The position numbers and the translations under genes are program-made. Shown in pieces: positions 16,463-25,702 of a stretch of DNA of 64,000 nucleotides (its first letter is position 1; the number at the start of each line of letters is the position of its first letter). This stretch comes from Shewanella gelidii (GTDB taxonomy: Bacteria > Pseudomonadota > Gammaproteobacteria > Enterobacterales > Shewanellaceae): the NCBI RefSeq assembly GCF_014647855.1, contig NZ_BMPZ01000010.1, forward strand, positions 62,001-126,000, written 5' to 3'. The notes beneath the pieces were generated by a model, which did not search any database, was not told the DNA's origin, and saw only the letters and a list, made by a program, of their open reading frames with translations.

Positions 16463-17368
16463 ATGACTGACGCCAGTGAACTGGTCTACATGAGCGCAAA
16501 GCAAGTTGCTGAATACTTAGATTTAAATGAAAAGAAAGTCTATGCCATGGCAAATGAGCGTATTTTGCCCGCAACAAAAATTACAGGTAAGTGGCTATTT
16601 CCAAAGTTCTTAATTGACCGTTGGATTATGGACTCCTGCCACAGCGGCATGCTCTCTGATAGGCTATTAATCACTGGTAGCGATGATCCGCTCCTTTCGA
16701 TGCTGGTCGCGCGTTTAATGTCTCAGGTTGGTAGCCAAGAATTAATTAGCTACAGCGCGACCGGTTCTCGATTAGGTTTAGACTTACTCGCAAAAGGCTA
16801 TGCAGATGTGTGTACACTGCATATGTGTAATATTGAAGACCGAGCAACTCGGCACCCTGCGCTCCTGAAAAGTTATCCGAGCCATCAACAGTGGATCTTG
16901 CTACACGGCTATTCCCGACAGCAAGGGCTGATGGTTCGCCCTGATATGCACCACCAATGTCAGGAAGAAGATAAAGTACCGCAATATCCATGGCGATGGG
17001 TCGGACGCCAAGCAGGCGCGGGCAGCCAACAGCAGCTTGAACAATGGCTAACAAAGCACGATGCAAACCTCGAGCAGCTAAACCGGGTGATGACCGCCTA
17101 TAGCGAACGTGAACTTGCTGGTTACATTGCAAGAGGTGATGCTGACATCGGCTTTGGCTGTCAGTCCGTGGCCAATGAAAGTGGCTTAAGCTTCGTGCCT
17201 TTAGTGGAAGAATCTTTTGACTTTGTGATGCCCCAGAGCATCTATTTTCGACGTCAGGTCCAAGCTCTTTTTAAAATGCTCGCCAGTACTCAAACCCAGC
17301 AAGTGGCGCATATGCTCGGCGGCTACAATTTAAGCCAATGTGGTGAACTTATTTGGAGTCCGAATTAA
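16463..17368 (+). CDS. One-component regulator: HTH plus periplasmic-binding-protein-like domain
   Basis: A 301-residue cytoplasmic protein. An excisionase-type helix-turn-helix occupies about residues 8-58 (SAKQVAEYLDLNEKKVYAM). A type-2 substrate-binding-protein-like domain (PBP_like) fills the rest, with typical phrases SGSxxLLxxL-like ITGSDDPLLSMLVARLM near 72, GLDLLAKGYADVCTLHM near 106 and YIARGDADIGFGCQSVA near 220. Such proteins sense small ligands, often molybdate- or tungstate-related, and control metalloenzyme genes. It lies 24 bases after fdhD and so is probably cotranscribed. Control of the fdh locus is a reasonable inference; ligand and sites are unproven. Confidence 0.8.
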   Translation: MTDASELVYMSAKQVAEYLDLNEKKVYAMANERILPATKITGKWLFPKFLIDRWIMDSCHSGMLSDRLLITGSDDPLLSMLVARLMSQVGSQELISYSATGSRLGLDLLAKGYADVCTLHMCNIEDRATRHPALLKSYPSHQQWILLHGYSRQQGLMVRPDMHHQCQEEDKVPQYPWRWVGRQAGAGSQQQLEQWLTKHDANLEQLNRVMTAYSERELAGYIARGDADIGFGCQSVANESGLSFVPLVEESFDFVMPQSIYFRRQVQALFKMLASTQTQQVAHMLGGYNLSQCGELIWSPN

Positions 17369-17404
17369 ACTTGGAGGGTGACCCCGAAGCACAAAACGTG
17401 AGTG

Positions 17405-18517
17405 TTACGCTCTAAATTTCGCCCAAGTGCGACGCTGCTGCGGATCTAAAAATGTCCAGGCTAATACGCGAGTCATTTTATTTCCTTGAGACATGTCTAT
17501 CACTTGAACCTGCTGCGCTGCCAACTTTTCAAGCCACATTTGACAAGGTTTCAGATTTTCTTTTTTTGAAACCAAGCTAGAGAACCATAAACATTGCGCA
17601 GAAAACTTCGCGCTCTCGTGGATCATATTGTGCAAAAATTGCTTTTCACCGCCGTCACACCACAGCTCTGCTTTTTGTCCACCAAAATTCAGCGACGCAT
17701 TGGCACGATTAGGTGTCTGTATTCCCTTTTTCTGCCTATTCGCCGTGAGATTTGCATGTTTACGCGCACTTCCTGCGGCAGCTTGTGCCAAGGACTCATG
17801 AAACGGTGGATTACAAAGCGTCAGATCAAACCTTTCATTGGGTTGAATAATCCCATCAAAAATCTGCGCAGCGCTCTGTTGATGCCGAAGCTCCAATTGC
17901 TGTTCAGTTAATTGATTGTGCCTTTTCAGTTGCTCAACGTTCGTAAGTGACAGAGGATCAATATCAGAGGCGACAAAACGCCAACCATACACAGCATGCC
18001 CGAGGAGTGGGTATATCCCATTGGCGCCAGTTCCGATATCGAGAGCCTTTACCTGACCTCCTTTTGGGATCTTGCCAGAGTCCGCCAGTAAATCGGCAAC
18101 ATAGTGTAAGTAATCGACCCGCCCAGGCACAGGAGGGCACAAAAACCCATCCGGTATATCCCAATCATGAATTCCATAGTGCAAAGAAAGTAGTGCTGCA
18201 TTCAAGCATTTCACAGCTTGCGGGTCAGCAAAGTCAATCGACAGCGCGCCAAAAGGGGAAGGTCTGACAAAGGGCTTGAGTTGGGGAGCATGTGCCATCA
18301 GCACCTCAAAATTGTAACCCATTTTATGAATGTTTCGAGGGTGCAGAGGCTTTGCTGAGGCGGTCTTCCCAACGGAACGCTGAGCAGTTTGACGTCGACT
18401 CGCTCCTTGTTTGTGCTGCCGAGTGCGAGAAGCGTTGGCTTTTGGCTTTTTGTTGGCTGCTCGACGCGATGCCGCATCATTTTTTGAGGGTGTGTTTTTT
18501 GTTGAGGGCATGTGCAA
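17405..18517 (-). CDS. rlmF: RlmF, 23S rRNA m6A1618 methyltransferase
   Basis: RlmF (YbiN) methylates N6 of adenine 1618 in 23S rRNA using S-adenosylmethionine. The 370-residue protein has a Lys/Arg/Ala-rich N-terminal tail of about 60 residues that is probably disordered and rRNA-binding. The core starts HPRNIHKMGYNFE near 78. The SAM motif DIGTGANGIYPL lies near 160 and the catalytic NPPF near 237 in LTLCNPPFHES. E. coli RlmF has 308 residues, the difference being mainly the basic tail. Two starts are possible, M at 18517 or at 18511. It is convergent with the regulator gene and downstream of a FliL-like gene with a strong hairpin between. Confidence 0.93.
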   Translation of the reverse strand: MHMPSTKNTPSKNDAASRRAANKKPKANASRTRQHKQGASRRQTAQRSVGKTASAKPLHPRNIHKMGYNFEVLMAHAPQLKPFVRPSPFGALSIDFADPQAVKCLNAALLSLHYGIHDWDIPDGFLCPPVPGRVDYLHYVADLLADSGKIPKGGQVKALDIGTGANGIYPLLGHAVYGWRFVASDIDPLSLTNVEQLKRHNQLTEQQLELRHQQSAAQIFDGIIQPNERFDLTLCNPPFHESLAQAAAGSARKHANLTANRQKKGIQTPNRANASLNFGGQKAELWCDGGEKQFLHNMIHESAKFSAQCLWFSSLVSKKENLKPCQMWLEKLAAQQVQVIDMSQGNKMTRVLAWTFLDPQQRRTWAKFRA

Positions 18518-18565
18518 ACCAGATAAAAGCAGAGGAAGCCTGTTTCAGGCTGAACAATATGGCCT

Positions 18566-18600
18566 CGGGTACTGACAAAACTTGATGCCGTCAGCACCCG
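18566..18600 (-). other. Strong hairpin between the FliL-like gene and rlmF
   Basis: CGGGTACTGAC and GTCAGCACCCG pair over 11 positions with one mismatch around a 13-base loop. It follows the FliL-like stop on the minus strand and precedes rlmF. No T-run follows in either direction, so it may be a stabilising or Rho-assisted 3' end, not a classic terminator. Confidence 0.5.
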
Positions 18601-18610
18601 AAATTGAGCG

Positions 18611-19009
18611 TTAGTCGTAGAGGTACTTGGTGAAGAGTAAATTCACAACAAGTGGTCTGCCTGTTTCCGCCTCAAGCAAGCGATTCAAAGTGTCGTAACA
18701 TTCACGACGTATCTCTTCACGTCCTGTCATTGACTTCACTTTATCTTCCGTTTGATTACCCAGAATTTCGACGATAGCCGAACGCAGTAACGGGTCATGA
18801 TGCTCAAGTCGTAATAAGTCATCTTGTTCTTTTACCATAAGCTCAACACTAAGCCGCACGAAACCGAGCTTCTTCCCCGTTGAGATATAGTTAGTCACTA
18901 TATCGGGTTCGAACCCATAATATGCATATTCTTCCAGCTCTTCGTCTTCGGCAAACGCGTTAAACGTTAACGAAATGAGCATCAACAACATGAGTGTGAT
19001 TTTTTTCAT
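18611..19009 (-). CDS. Orphan FliL-like periplasmic protein
   Basis: A 132-residue protein with a clear signal peptide (MKKITLMLLMLISLTFNAFA, cleavage before EDEEL). A domain like the C-terminal part of FliL follows: GFVRLSVELMVKEQDDLLRLE near 45 and LRSAIVEILGNQTEDKVKS near 70. The end is NLLFTKYLYD. FliL modulates the flagellar stator, but this gene is not in a flagellar cluster and has a cleavable signal in place of FliL's membrane anchor. The reading frame is open for 51 codons further upstream, but the start at 19009 gives the signal peptide. It is divergent from ubiC. A motility role is inference. Confidence 0.75.
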   Translation of the reverse strand: MKKITLMLLMLISLTFNAFAEDEELEEYAYYGFEPDIVTNYISTGKKLGFVRLSVELMVKEQDDLLRLEHHDPLLRSAIVEILGNQTEDKVKSMTGREEIRRECYDTLNRLLEAETGRPLVVNLLFTKYLYD

Positions 19010-19122
19010 AACAGCTTTGACCTTTTCAGCAATTCTAAGAGCTGGCTTGCACTTCCAATCTACCTGAGCGTCCGACAACATGCTAGACTGCTTCAGTTCG
19101 CATGTATTGTACCGAGTTATGG

Positions 19123-19698
19123 ATGAATGTAACCAGCTTAAGCTTCCCTTATGGTGAATCAATTCAATGGTTTTCGCCAGATAAAATCGCTCAGTTACCC
19201 GATAATCCGCTAAAAGAATGGATTTTAGCGAAGGGGAGTTTAACGAAGCGACTTAAAAAGTGCGGAACCCACTTTGAAGTAAAGGTGCTTGGCGAAGACT
19301 TTTTGCCGCCATTAGAAGGCGAATACCCAAATCAAACTCAGGTATGGGTGCGGGAAGTACTTTTGTGTGTAGACTCCGAACCTTGGGTGTTTGCCCGAAC
19401 TCTCATCCCAGCGCAGCTGTTTTCAAGTCGAGAGCAAGACTTTGTCAATTTGGGTACACGCTCTCTCGGTGAGTTACTGTATGCCAATGACAATTTTGTG
19501 CCGGGCAAAGTCGAAGTGGCACATTTTTCAAACCAAAGCCGCTTAGCTCAACTCGCTAGCACCCTATCTCAACCCACCGCGGAATCCCTGTGGGGACGCC
19601 GACGTTACTTCTGCTATCAAGAGCATCAGATGATTGTTTGCGAAGCTTTTTTACCGAAAGCACAGCAAGCAATACAACACCTCAAACTGCCGCAATAA
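19123..19698 (+). CDS. ubiC: UbiC, chorismate pyruvate-lyase
   Basis: UbiC converts chorismate to 4-hydroxybenzoate and pyruvate, the entry step of ubiquinone synthesis. The product (191 residues from the ATG at 19123) has [18 protein letters not shown] near 40, [23 protein letters not shown] (quoted in parts: VREVLLC and WVFARTLIP) around 77-95, LGELLY near 120, and [22 protein letters not shown] (key part WGRRRYF near 155, with the catalytic Glu of CEAFLP near 172). Length is slightly above the E. coli enzyme (165). An alternative start at 19102 is in frame. The usual partner ubiA is not adjacent. It is convergent with the HD-GYP regulator gene. Confidence 0.9.
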   Translation: MNVTSLSFPYGESIQWFSPDKIAQLPDNPLKEWILAKGSLTKRLKKCGTHFEVKVLGEDFLPPLEGEYPNQTQVWVREVLLCVDSEPWVFARTLIPAQLFSSREQDFVNLGTRSLGELLYANDNFVPGKVEVAHFSNQSRLAQLASTLSQPTAESLWGRRRYFCYQEHQMIVCEAFLPKAQQAIQHLKLPQ

Positions 19699-19732
19699 AT
19701 GATGGTGAACACCGCCTGCAAACGTTAAAGGC

Positions 19733-20821
19733 TTACTCGTCATCGGCAAATTTTTGGGCAATTTCGATAAACTGTGGTTGCAGCGCAATAAATGCATCGA
19801 CAATTGCAGGCTCAAAGTGTCGGCCTCTACCCTCTAAAATTATCTCACTCGCAGATTCATAACTAAACGCATCCTTATACACACGACGATTGATTAACGC
19901 ATCATAACAATCGGCCAATGCCATCAACCTCGCGGAAAGCGGTATCGCATCTCCCGATATTCCCAGCGGATAACCCGACCCATCCCATTTCTCATGATGG
20001 CCAAACGCAATCTCTTTCGCGACCGCAAGAAAGCTCGACGAACCATACTCTTGCTCGGCTTTTTCAAGTGCGTCGAGCCCAAAGGAAGCATGGCGTTTCA
20101 TCAGCTCCCACTCTTCCGGCGTTAACTTGCTGGGCTTTAATAAAATTGAGTCTGGCACACCCACTTTACCTAAATCATGCAATGGCGCTGACTTGTATAA
20201 GAGATCAATATAAGTTGGTGTAAGTTGCTCTTGATATTTAGGGTCTTGGCTTAAATAATTTGCCAGCAGGCGCACATAATGCTGCGTTCGACGCAGGTGC
20301 TTTCCGGTTTCGTTGTCTCGGGTTTCTGCTACCGTCGCCATACAAAAAATTGCCACATCCTGTGTTCTAGAGATTTCTTGTGTGCGTTCAATAACTTTGG
20401 CTTCCAATAGTAAATTGTGCGCTTGTAATCGCTTTTTAGCACGCGACAAATCTAAATGCGTCGCCACTCTGGCTTTCACTATTGGCAAACTAAAAGGCTT
20501 TGCAATATAGTCCGCAGCACCGATATCAAAACCATAAATTTCCGAGTCTACATCGCTCTTCACGGTTAAAAATATGACTGGGATATCGCACGTGCTAGGG
20601 CTGTCCTTCAGTGCTTGGCAAACTTGGTAACCATCCATTTCTGGCATGACAACATCCAGTAGCACTAAGTCAGGTTCAAAGCCTTTCGCGATGCGGTCCA
20701 AAGCTTGCTGGCCATTTTTAGCAACAACGACTTTGTATTGCCCAGCTAATAACTCGACGAGTACATCAATGTAAAAGGTTTCATCATCGACGATTAGGAT
20801 ACTATCCATTTCAGTATTCAT
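19733..20821 (-). CDS. HD-GYP response regulator, likely c-di-GMP phosphodiesterase
   Basis: A 362-residue protein with an N-terminal receiver (ILIVDDE near 7, phosphoacceptor Asp in LVLLDVVMPEMDGYQ near 53, Lys in YIAKPFSLP near 105). A coiled linker leads to a C-terminal HD-GYP domain: HDLGKVGVPD near 213 and the GYP signature FGHHEKWDGSGYPLG near 276. HD-GYP enzymes hydrolyse cyclic di-GMP. The HD, HHE and GYP motifs appear complete, so it should be active. The likely start is ATG at 20821, which overlaps the 3' end of the hybrid kinase gene by 11 bases. Translation is therefore coupled and the kinase is the probable phosphodonor. Confidence 0.88.
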   Translation of the reverse strand: MNTEMDSILIVDDETFYIDVLVELLAGQYKVVVAKNGQQALDRIAKGFEPDLVLLDVVMPEMDGYQVCQALKDSPSTCDIPVIFLTVKSDVDSEIYGFDIGAADYIAKPFSLPIVKARVATHLDLSRAKKRLQAHNLLLEAKVIERTQEISRTQDVAIFCMATVAETRDNETGKHLRRTQHYVRLLANYLSQDPKYQEQLTPTYIDLLYKSAPLHDLGKVGVPDSILLKPSKLTPEEWELMKRHASFGLDALEKAEQEYGSSSFLAVAKEIAFGHHEKWDGSGYPLGISGDAIPLSARLMALADCYDALINRRVYKDAFSYESASEIILEGRGRHFEPAIVDAFIALQPQFIEIAQKFADDE

Positions 20822-23800
20822 TTTTTTTGGCACCCTTAATTTGCTGACTCAGGAACTCATTGACAATATTGAGTGCATGGTCAAATTCAAACTCACCAAT
20901 TTGCTCTGATAATAAGCTGAACAACTCTGGTGGGATTTGCCCCTGAAGGGCTTTTATTTGTGATCTTGCCGCAGGATCACCTTTGGACAGGCTTTCAGAT
21001 AAGGGATGCAAAACCGATTGCAATTGCTCTGGGTTTAAGTCGGCATCATCGATAGCTATCACCTTGTCCTGTGACGGGTCACCATACTGACTTGCAGCAA
21101 GCGCCTCAAATAGTTCAGAAAAATGATAGCGGAACATCTTACATTGCCCCTGTTCAAATGCGGGCTCACCAAGGGCAATAACTTGCTCAAAATCGCGAGC
21201 AGACTGCTCCAATGGCTTCGCGCCAATATTGCCCGCGACTCCACGGATGGTATGAACAATTCGTTTCACATCATCAAATCGCCCCTCATTTTTGGCACTT
21301 TCAATCTGCTCCAGATCAAGCTTGTGACGCTGATAAAAATCAGCGACTAACTTTGTATAAAGTTGATCATTGCCACCGACCCGATTAATGCCCCATTTCA
21401 CATCTAACCCTGCAACTTGAGGCATTGATAGTTGCAAACGTTCTGAATCTCGGCTGGTTGGTGAATTTTTTACTGGCTGCAGCCATTGGCTAAGCACAAA
21501 GTACAAACGCTCAGGGTCAATCGGCTTTGCAATATGGTCGTTCATCCCCGCTTCAAAGCAACGTTGCTGGTCATCCTTCATGGCATGCGCCGTCATTGCA
21601 ACAATTGGCAACTCTGCAAATCGCCCCTGCTTCCGGATCGCTTTTGTGGTCGCAAAACCATCCATTACGGGCATTTGTATATCCATTAACACAAGGTCAA
21701 AAGCCTGCATTTCCAATATATTGAGCGCCTCTTGACCATTGCTCGCGAGCACCGCATTGATACCGATTAAACCAAGCATTTCTTTGGCGACAACCTGATT
21801 AATGGGGTGGTCTTCTACAAGCAAAACCTGCCCTTGCAAAGGCGGTTGATTCACAGACGCAACCGGATTGGCGGTGCCCCCCTGCTGATGGAATACTTTC
21901 ATGATGCTGTCAAAAAGTAGTGATGCATTAAGCGGCTTGATAAGGAAGGCATCAAGCTGCTCATGTTCAGCTTGCTGCATCACGTCTTCACGACCGTATG
22001 CCGTCAGCAGAATAATAGCGGGCATCACTTTTAACTGCAGATACTTGATACTTCGGCTTGCTTCAATGCCATTCATCCCTTGCATTTGCCAATCCATCAA
22101 AATCAGCTGATACGCCTGCTCATTGTCGTTGTGGTTCACGCGATGAACAGCCTCAATAGCCTCCATTCCTGAAGAGACCACATCAACTCGGAACGAGAAA
22201 GAGCGTAAAGTTTCAGCATTAATTTGTCGGGCAAAAGCATTATCATCGACGACAAGAACCCGCATCCCACGTAACTCGGCCGTGATAGGATAAGCCTCTT
22301 TACGGCTCGGTGCCGACAATGTCGCTAAAGAGAGCTCAAAGCAAAAAGTACTGCCTGAGCCTTCTTGACTCGTTGCTGACATGGTGCCCCCCATAAGCTC
22401 CACCAGCAACTTACAAATACTTAAACCCAGCCCCGTCCCGCCATGGGTTCTTGTGTAACTATTATCCGCTTGGGTAAAAGGTCGAAAAAGCTTTTCCAAT
22501 GCTGCTTCAGAAATCCCGACTCCAGAATCAATCACTTCAAACTTGAGCCTTGCCTGCTGCTCACTTTGTTCGACCAAGCGAATTTTTACGATCACCTGCC
22601 CTTGTTCTGTGAATTTCAAAGCATTTTGGGTCAGATTGATCAAAACCTGCTCGATTCGAAGCGGGTCTCCAACCAAAGTGTCAGGAATTTCAGGGTCGAT
22701 ATCTAGATAAATGTTGAGTTGTTTTTCAGATGCTTTTAAAGCAAATAAATTGGAAATATTTGTCACAATATCATTGAGTTGAAAAGGGTGAACCTCAACA
22801 TCAAGCTTACCTGCTTCTATTTTAGAAAAATCAAGAATGTCATTAATGACCTTTAGTAGTGTTAATGAGGCCCGCTTTATTTTCCCTGCATAATCTTGCT
22901 GTTTTTCATCTAAACTTGTCGAAAGTAACAGGTGCGTCATACCAACAATCGCATTCATAGGTGTACGAATTTCATGGGACATATTCGCTAGGAATTGGCT
23001 TTTAAAATGACTGGCTTGATCTGCAGCCAACTTTGCTTGAGCCAGTGTTTCGCGACTTGCAGCAAGGTAATCTTTTGATTGCTGCAATTTCCGGTTCCAT
23101 ATGAAAATGACAATAAAAATAGGTGCTATAACCAAGCAAGTGAGGAGTATTGCCCGCTTGATCAAATAGCTACTTGCTTGATGTTCAAACTCAACCACAA
23201 ACCAGCGATGTTCAATATCTTTTATTTGTTGTGTACTTAAACCATCAATCGCCATATTTAAAATGGGGATCAATTCTGGCCAGTCCTTTCTAACGCCTAT
23301 CGTATGTTCAAATTGGTAAGCGGTCGGTGCAGCAACCTTAATGTTGTTAGTTCCTTGCTCCGTCATAGACCAAGTCGTCGCGCCGAGCGCCCCAATAAAA
23401 GCATCTACTTTACCTCGGCTTAACGCTGCCAGCGCCGCCTCTGTATTTTCATAGCTTACGAGCGCCAACTCGGGGTAGTCTCGCCTTAGTACACTTTCAA
23501 CGCCATACTGATCGACCACACCAATTTGATGGCCACTGAGATCATCAATACTAGAAACAAATTGCGTTTCCTCTTGTACAAAAATCATGTAAGGGCTGCG
23601 CATATACGGCTTGGTAAACAACAAATGCTCACGCCCTTCGGTCGTTGGTGACAGCAATGGCATCAGATCGATACGACCTTGTTTTAAGTTGTTTAACGCA
23701 CTTTTACGACTTAAATGGGTATTCGTTGAAAGCTCTACATCCAATTGCTCAACCAACAACGCCATGATCTCAGCTGACATCCCTTGGTGCCGGTTTTGCT

Positions 23801-25484
23801 CATCAACAAACTCATAGGGGGCTTGATGCTTATTCACACCCGCTCGCCACTGTGGGTGCTTATTCAGCCATAAGCTTTGTTCGAAACTTAATTTCAGAGG
23901 AATCGATTGTTCAGAAAGCGGATGATTCACCCACTTTTTAAGGATGGATTGCCGCTCTGCCACCGTAATACTACTCAGTGCTTTGTCAATAATTGTCGAC
24001 AGCGGTCGCCACTCTGGGTCTTGATGAACCGCAAACCGCTGCAAGGAACGGGGAAAGCCAGGGTCACCGGACAGCTCGATATTGGTTAATTGTAAATTGT
24101 GCTGCAACCAAGAGATCACAGCTTGATTGCCGATGTATGCGTCTACTTCACCAAAAGACAAAGACTTCAGCGCTTTTGCAGTCGTAGGGTACGTCTGTAA
24201 CTGAATTTGAGGGTAACGCTCGATAATCACATCATACAAAAAGAACCCGTCTTCAATGGCAACTTTTTTACCATTGAGTTGTGCTAGCGTCGTATACTTT
24301 TCACCGTTACGCTGACTGGCTATGACCTTTACCGCGCCAAAGTAAGGAGAGCTAAACCATAAGTCTTGTGCGCGCCTTGGAGTTTTCACAATCGTCGCCG
24401 CAAACTTGATTTTTCCTGCTCTCAATTGGGCCAACATATCCTTAAAGCTTCGGAACTTCTTAGGAACCAGTTTAACCCTCAACTTCTTTGCCAACAGCTT
24501 GACATAATCATTGGCAATTCCCGAGTGTTCTCCGCTTTCAGCAAAAAAATCTACGGGAGGCCAGCGGCCATCGACCCCCACTTCAATCACTGGATGTTGC
24601 TGTAACCATCGCTTTTCTTCGGGGGTCAAACGATCAATAAAACGTTGCGAAATTTTGTCATTTTCGGATTCGACATATTCCCAATGAAACCCACTCCATT
24701 TAGCCGAAATGGCATCTTTACTGTGATTGGTTACCAGCTGCGCATAGCGGTCAATTTTCTGAATTAACTTTTGGTTCCCAATGCGCACCGCAGCATGATA
24801 GCCCCGGTCATAAATAGACTTCTCTAATCGATTAAATTTGACCTTACTTGGGTGAGATTGCAGATAACGCTGAAGATATAACCCCTGACTAATAAAAAGC
24901 TGCACTTCTCCCCGTACCGCAGCTTCAAACAGCTGGCGATATCCTGAGTAGGTTTTAATATCGGCACTCGGGTAGTTTTCTAGCAGCCATTGGTGATGGT
25001 AACTGTTCAGTGTGACGCCAACGGTGTAAAGGTTGATATCATCGATAGATTCAACTTGCGCTAAAGTTGGGTGGGAAAAAAGAGAATAGGCACTGTGTAA
25101 CAACGGCACCGAGAATGCCATCTGCTTGGCTCTTTTAGCGCTTTGAAATACACCGGCTATAACATCAATTTCCCCTTGCTGAAGCCAAGCTTGAGTTTGT
25201 GCATTCGTACCCGCAATAAACTCAACGTCCGTATTTGCCACCTCTGCCCAAGTTCGCCAGTAGTCGATTAAGACCCCTTTTGCTTCCCCGAGATCACCTC
25301 TGTACTGCAAGGGCGCACTATCGACACGGTAACCAATTTTGATCGGTTGCTGGGCTTGACTAGAAAAACTCACCAGCAACACATACAGAAGCAGGCCAAT
25401 AATTAGCCCCCTTCCATTATTTAACTCTCTGAACAAGAATGAAAAGTATCGCAATTCAACCATTCCTTGGGGACGCGTATCCAC
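20811..25484 (-). CDS. BvgS/EvgS-type hybrid histidine kinase with three periplasmic binding domains
   Basis: A 1557-residue unorthodox sensor kinase. After a signal/anchor helix (about residues 27-44) come three successive type-3 solute-binding domains, near 47-265, 300-515 and 535-760, then a transmembrane helix near 782-804. The HisKA box HEIRTPMN has its His near 837; ATPase motifs LINLTQNALKFT and GGTGLGLSI lie near 945 and 1013. Two receivers follow (LVVDDNAF near 1074, LLVEDHPINQ near 1219, both with acceptor Asp in LMD-QM phrases) and an HPt domain (VHTIRGVAGNIGA, His near 1411). Bordetella BvgS has two binding domains and a PAS domain; here there are three and no PAS. The GTG start at 25484 is uncertain; ATG at 25463 is an option. 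It overlaps the HD-GYP gene. Ligand unknown. Confidence 0.9.
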   Translation of the reverse strand: MDTRPQGMVELRYFSFLFRELNNGRGLIIGLLLYVLLVSFSSQAQQPIKIGYRVDSAPLQYRGDLGEAKGVLIDYWRTWAEVANTDVEFIAGTNAQTQAWLQQGEIDVIAGVFQSAKRAKQMAFSVPLLHSAYSLFSHPTLAQVESIDDINLYTVGVTLNSYHHQWLLENYPSADIKTYSGYRQLFEAAVRGEVQLFISQGLYLQRYLQSHPSKVKFNRLEKSIYDRGYHAAVRIGNQKLIQKIDRYAQLVTNHSKDAISAKWSGFHWEYVESENDKISQRFIDRLTPEEKRWLQQHPVIEVGVDGRWPPVDFFAESGEHSGIANDYVKLLAKKLRVKLVPKKFRSFKDMLAQLRAGKIKFAATIVKTPRRAQDLWFSSPYFGAVKVIASQRNGEKYTTLAQLNGKKVAIEDGFFLYDVIIERYPQIQLQTYPTTAKALKSLSFGEVDAYIGNQAVISWLQHNLQLTNIELSGDPGFPRSLQRFAVHQDPEWRPLSTIIDKALSSITVAERQSILKKWVNHPLSEQSIPLKLSFEQSLWLNKHPQWRAGVNKHQAPYEFVDEQNRHQGMSAEIMALLVEQLDVELSTNTHLSRKSALNNLKQGRIDLMPLLSPTTEGREHLLFTKPYMRSPYMIFVQEETQFVSSIDDLSGHQIGVVDQYGVESVLRRDYPELALVSYENTEAALAALSRGKVDAFIGALGATTWSMTEQGTNNIKVAAPTAYQFEHTIGVRKDWPELIPILNMAIDGLSTQQIKDIEHRWFVVEFEHQASSYLIKRAILLTCLVIAPIFIVIFIWNRKLQQSKDYLAASRETLAQAKLAADQASHFKSQFLANMSHEIRTPMNAIVGMTHLLLSTSLDEKQQDYAGKIKRASLTLLKVINDILDFSKIEAGKLDVEVHPFQLNDIVTNISNLFALKASEKQLNIYLDIDPEIPDTLVGDPLRIEQVLINLTQNALKFTEQGQVIVKIRLVEQSEQQARLKFEVIDSGVGISEAALEKLFRPFTQADNSYTRTHGGTGLGLSICKLLVELMGGTMSATSQEGSGSTFCFELSLATLSAPSRKEAYPITAELRGMRVLVVDDNAFARQINAETLRSFSFRVDVVSSGMEAIEAVHRVNHNDNEQAYQLILMDWQMQGMNGIEASRSIKYLQLKVMPAIILLTAYGREDVMQQAEHEQLDAFLIKPLNASLLFDSIMKVFHQQGGTANPVASVNQPPLQGQVLLVEDHPINQVVAKEMLGLIGINAVLASNGQEALNILEMQAFDLVLMDIQMPVMDGFATTKAIRKQGRFAELPIVAMTAHAMKDDQQRCFEAGMNDHIAKPIDPERLYFVLSQWLQPVKNSPTSRDSERLQLSMPQVAGLDVKWGINRVGGNDQLYTKLVADFYQRHKLDLEQIESAKNEGRFDDVKRIVHTIRGVAGNIGAKPLEQSARDFEQVIALGEPAFEQGQCKMFRYHFSELFEALAASQYGDPSQDKVIAIDDADLNPEQLQSVLHPLSESLSKGDPAARSQIKALQGQIPPELFSLLSEQIGEFEFDHALNIVNEFLSQQIKGAKKNEY

Positions 25485-25635
25485 TATAATATGCCTGTTA
25501 CACGCCTATTATTTCCGTTTACATCACAATTTATAGGTTAAATTGTCAGCAAGCGCACGGTCAGCTTTAAAAATCGAGTTGTTATCCGCTAAAAGTTTGA
25601 CCCGGATCTGATTAATCCTTTGTTCACAAAATAAA

Positions 25636-25658
25636 AAAGCACCTACAAGAGGTGCTTT
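25636..25658 (-). terminator. Intrinsic terminator of the M6 protease gene
   Basis: AAAGCACCT and AGGTGCTTT form a nine-base perfect stem around the loop ACAAG. The minus-strand transcript ends in a T-run (A-run at 25633-25638), 45 bases beyond the protease stop. Confidence 0.85.
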
Positions 25659-25702
25659 AGAACGAATGAAACGGCTAGCTTTTACTGTTTACTTCGGCTA
25701 TC

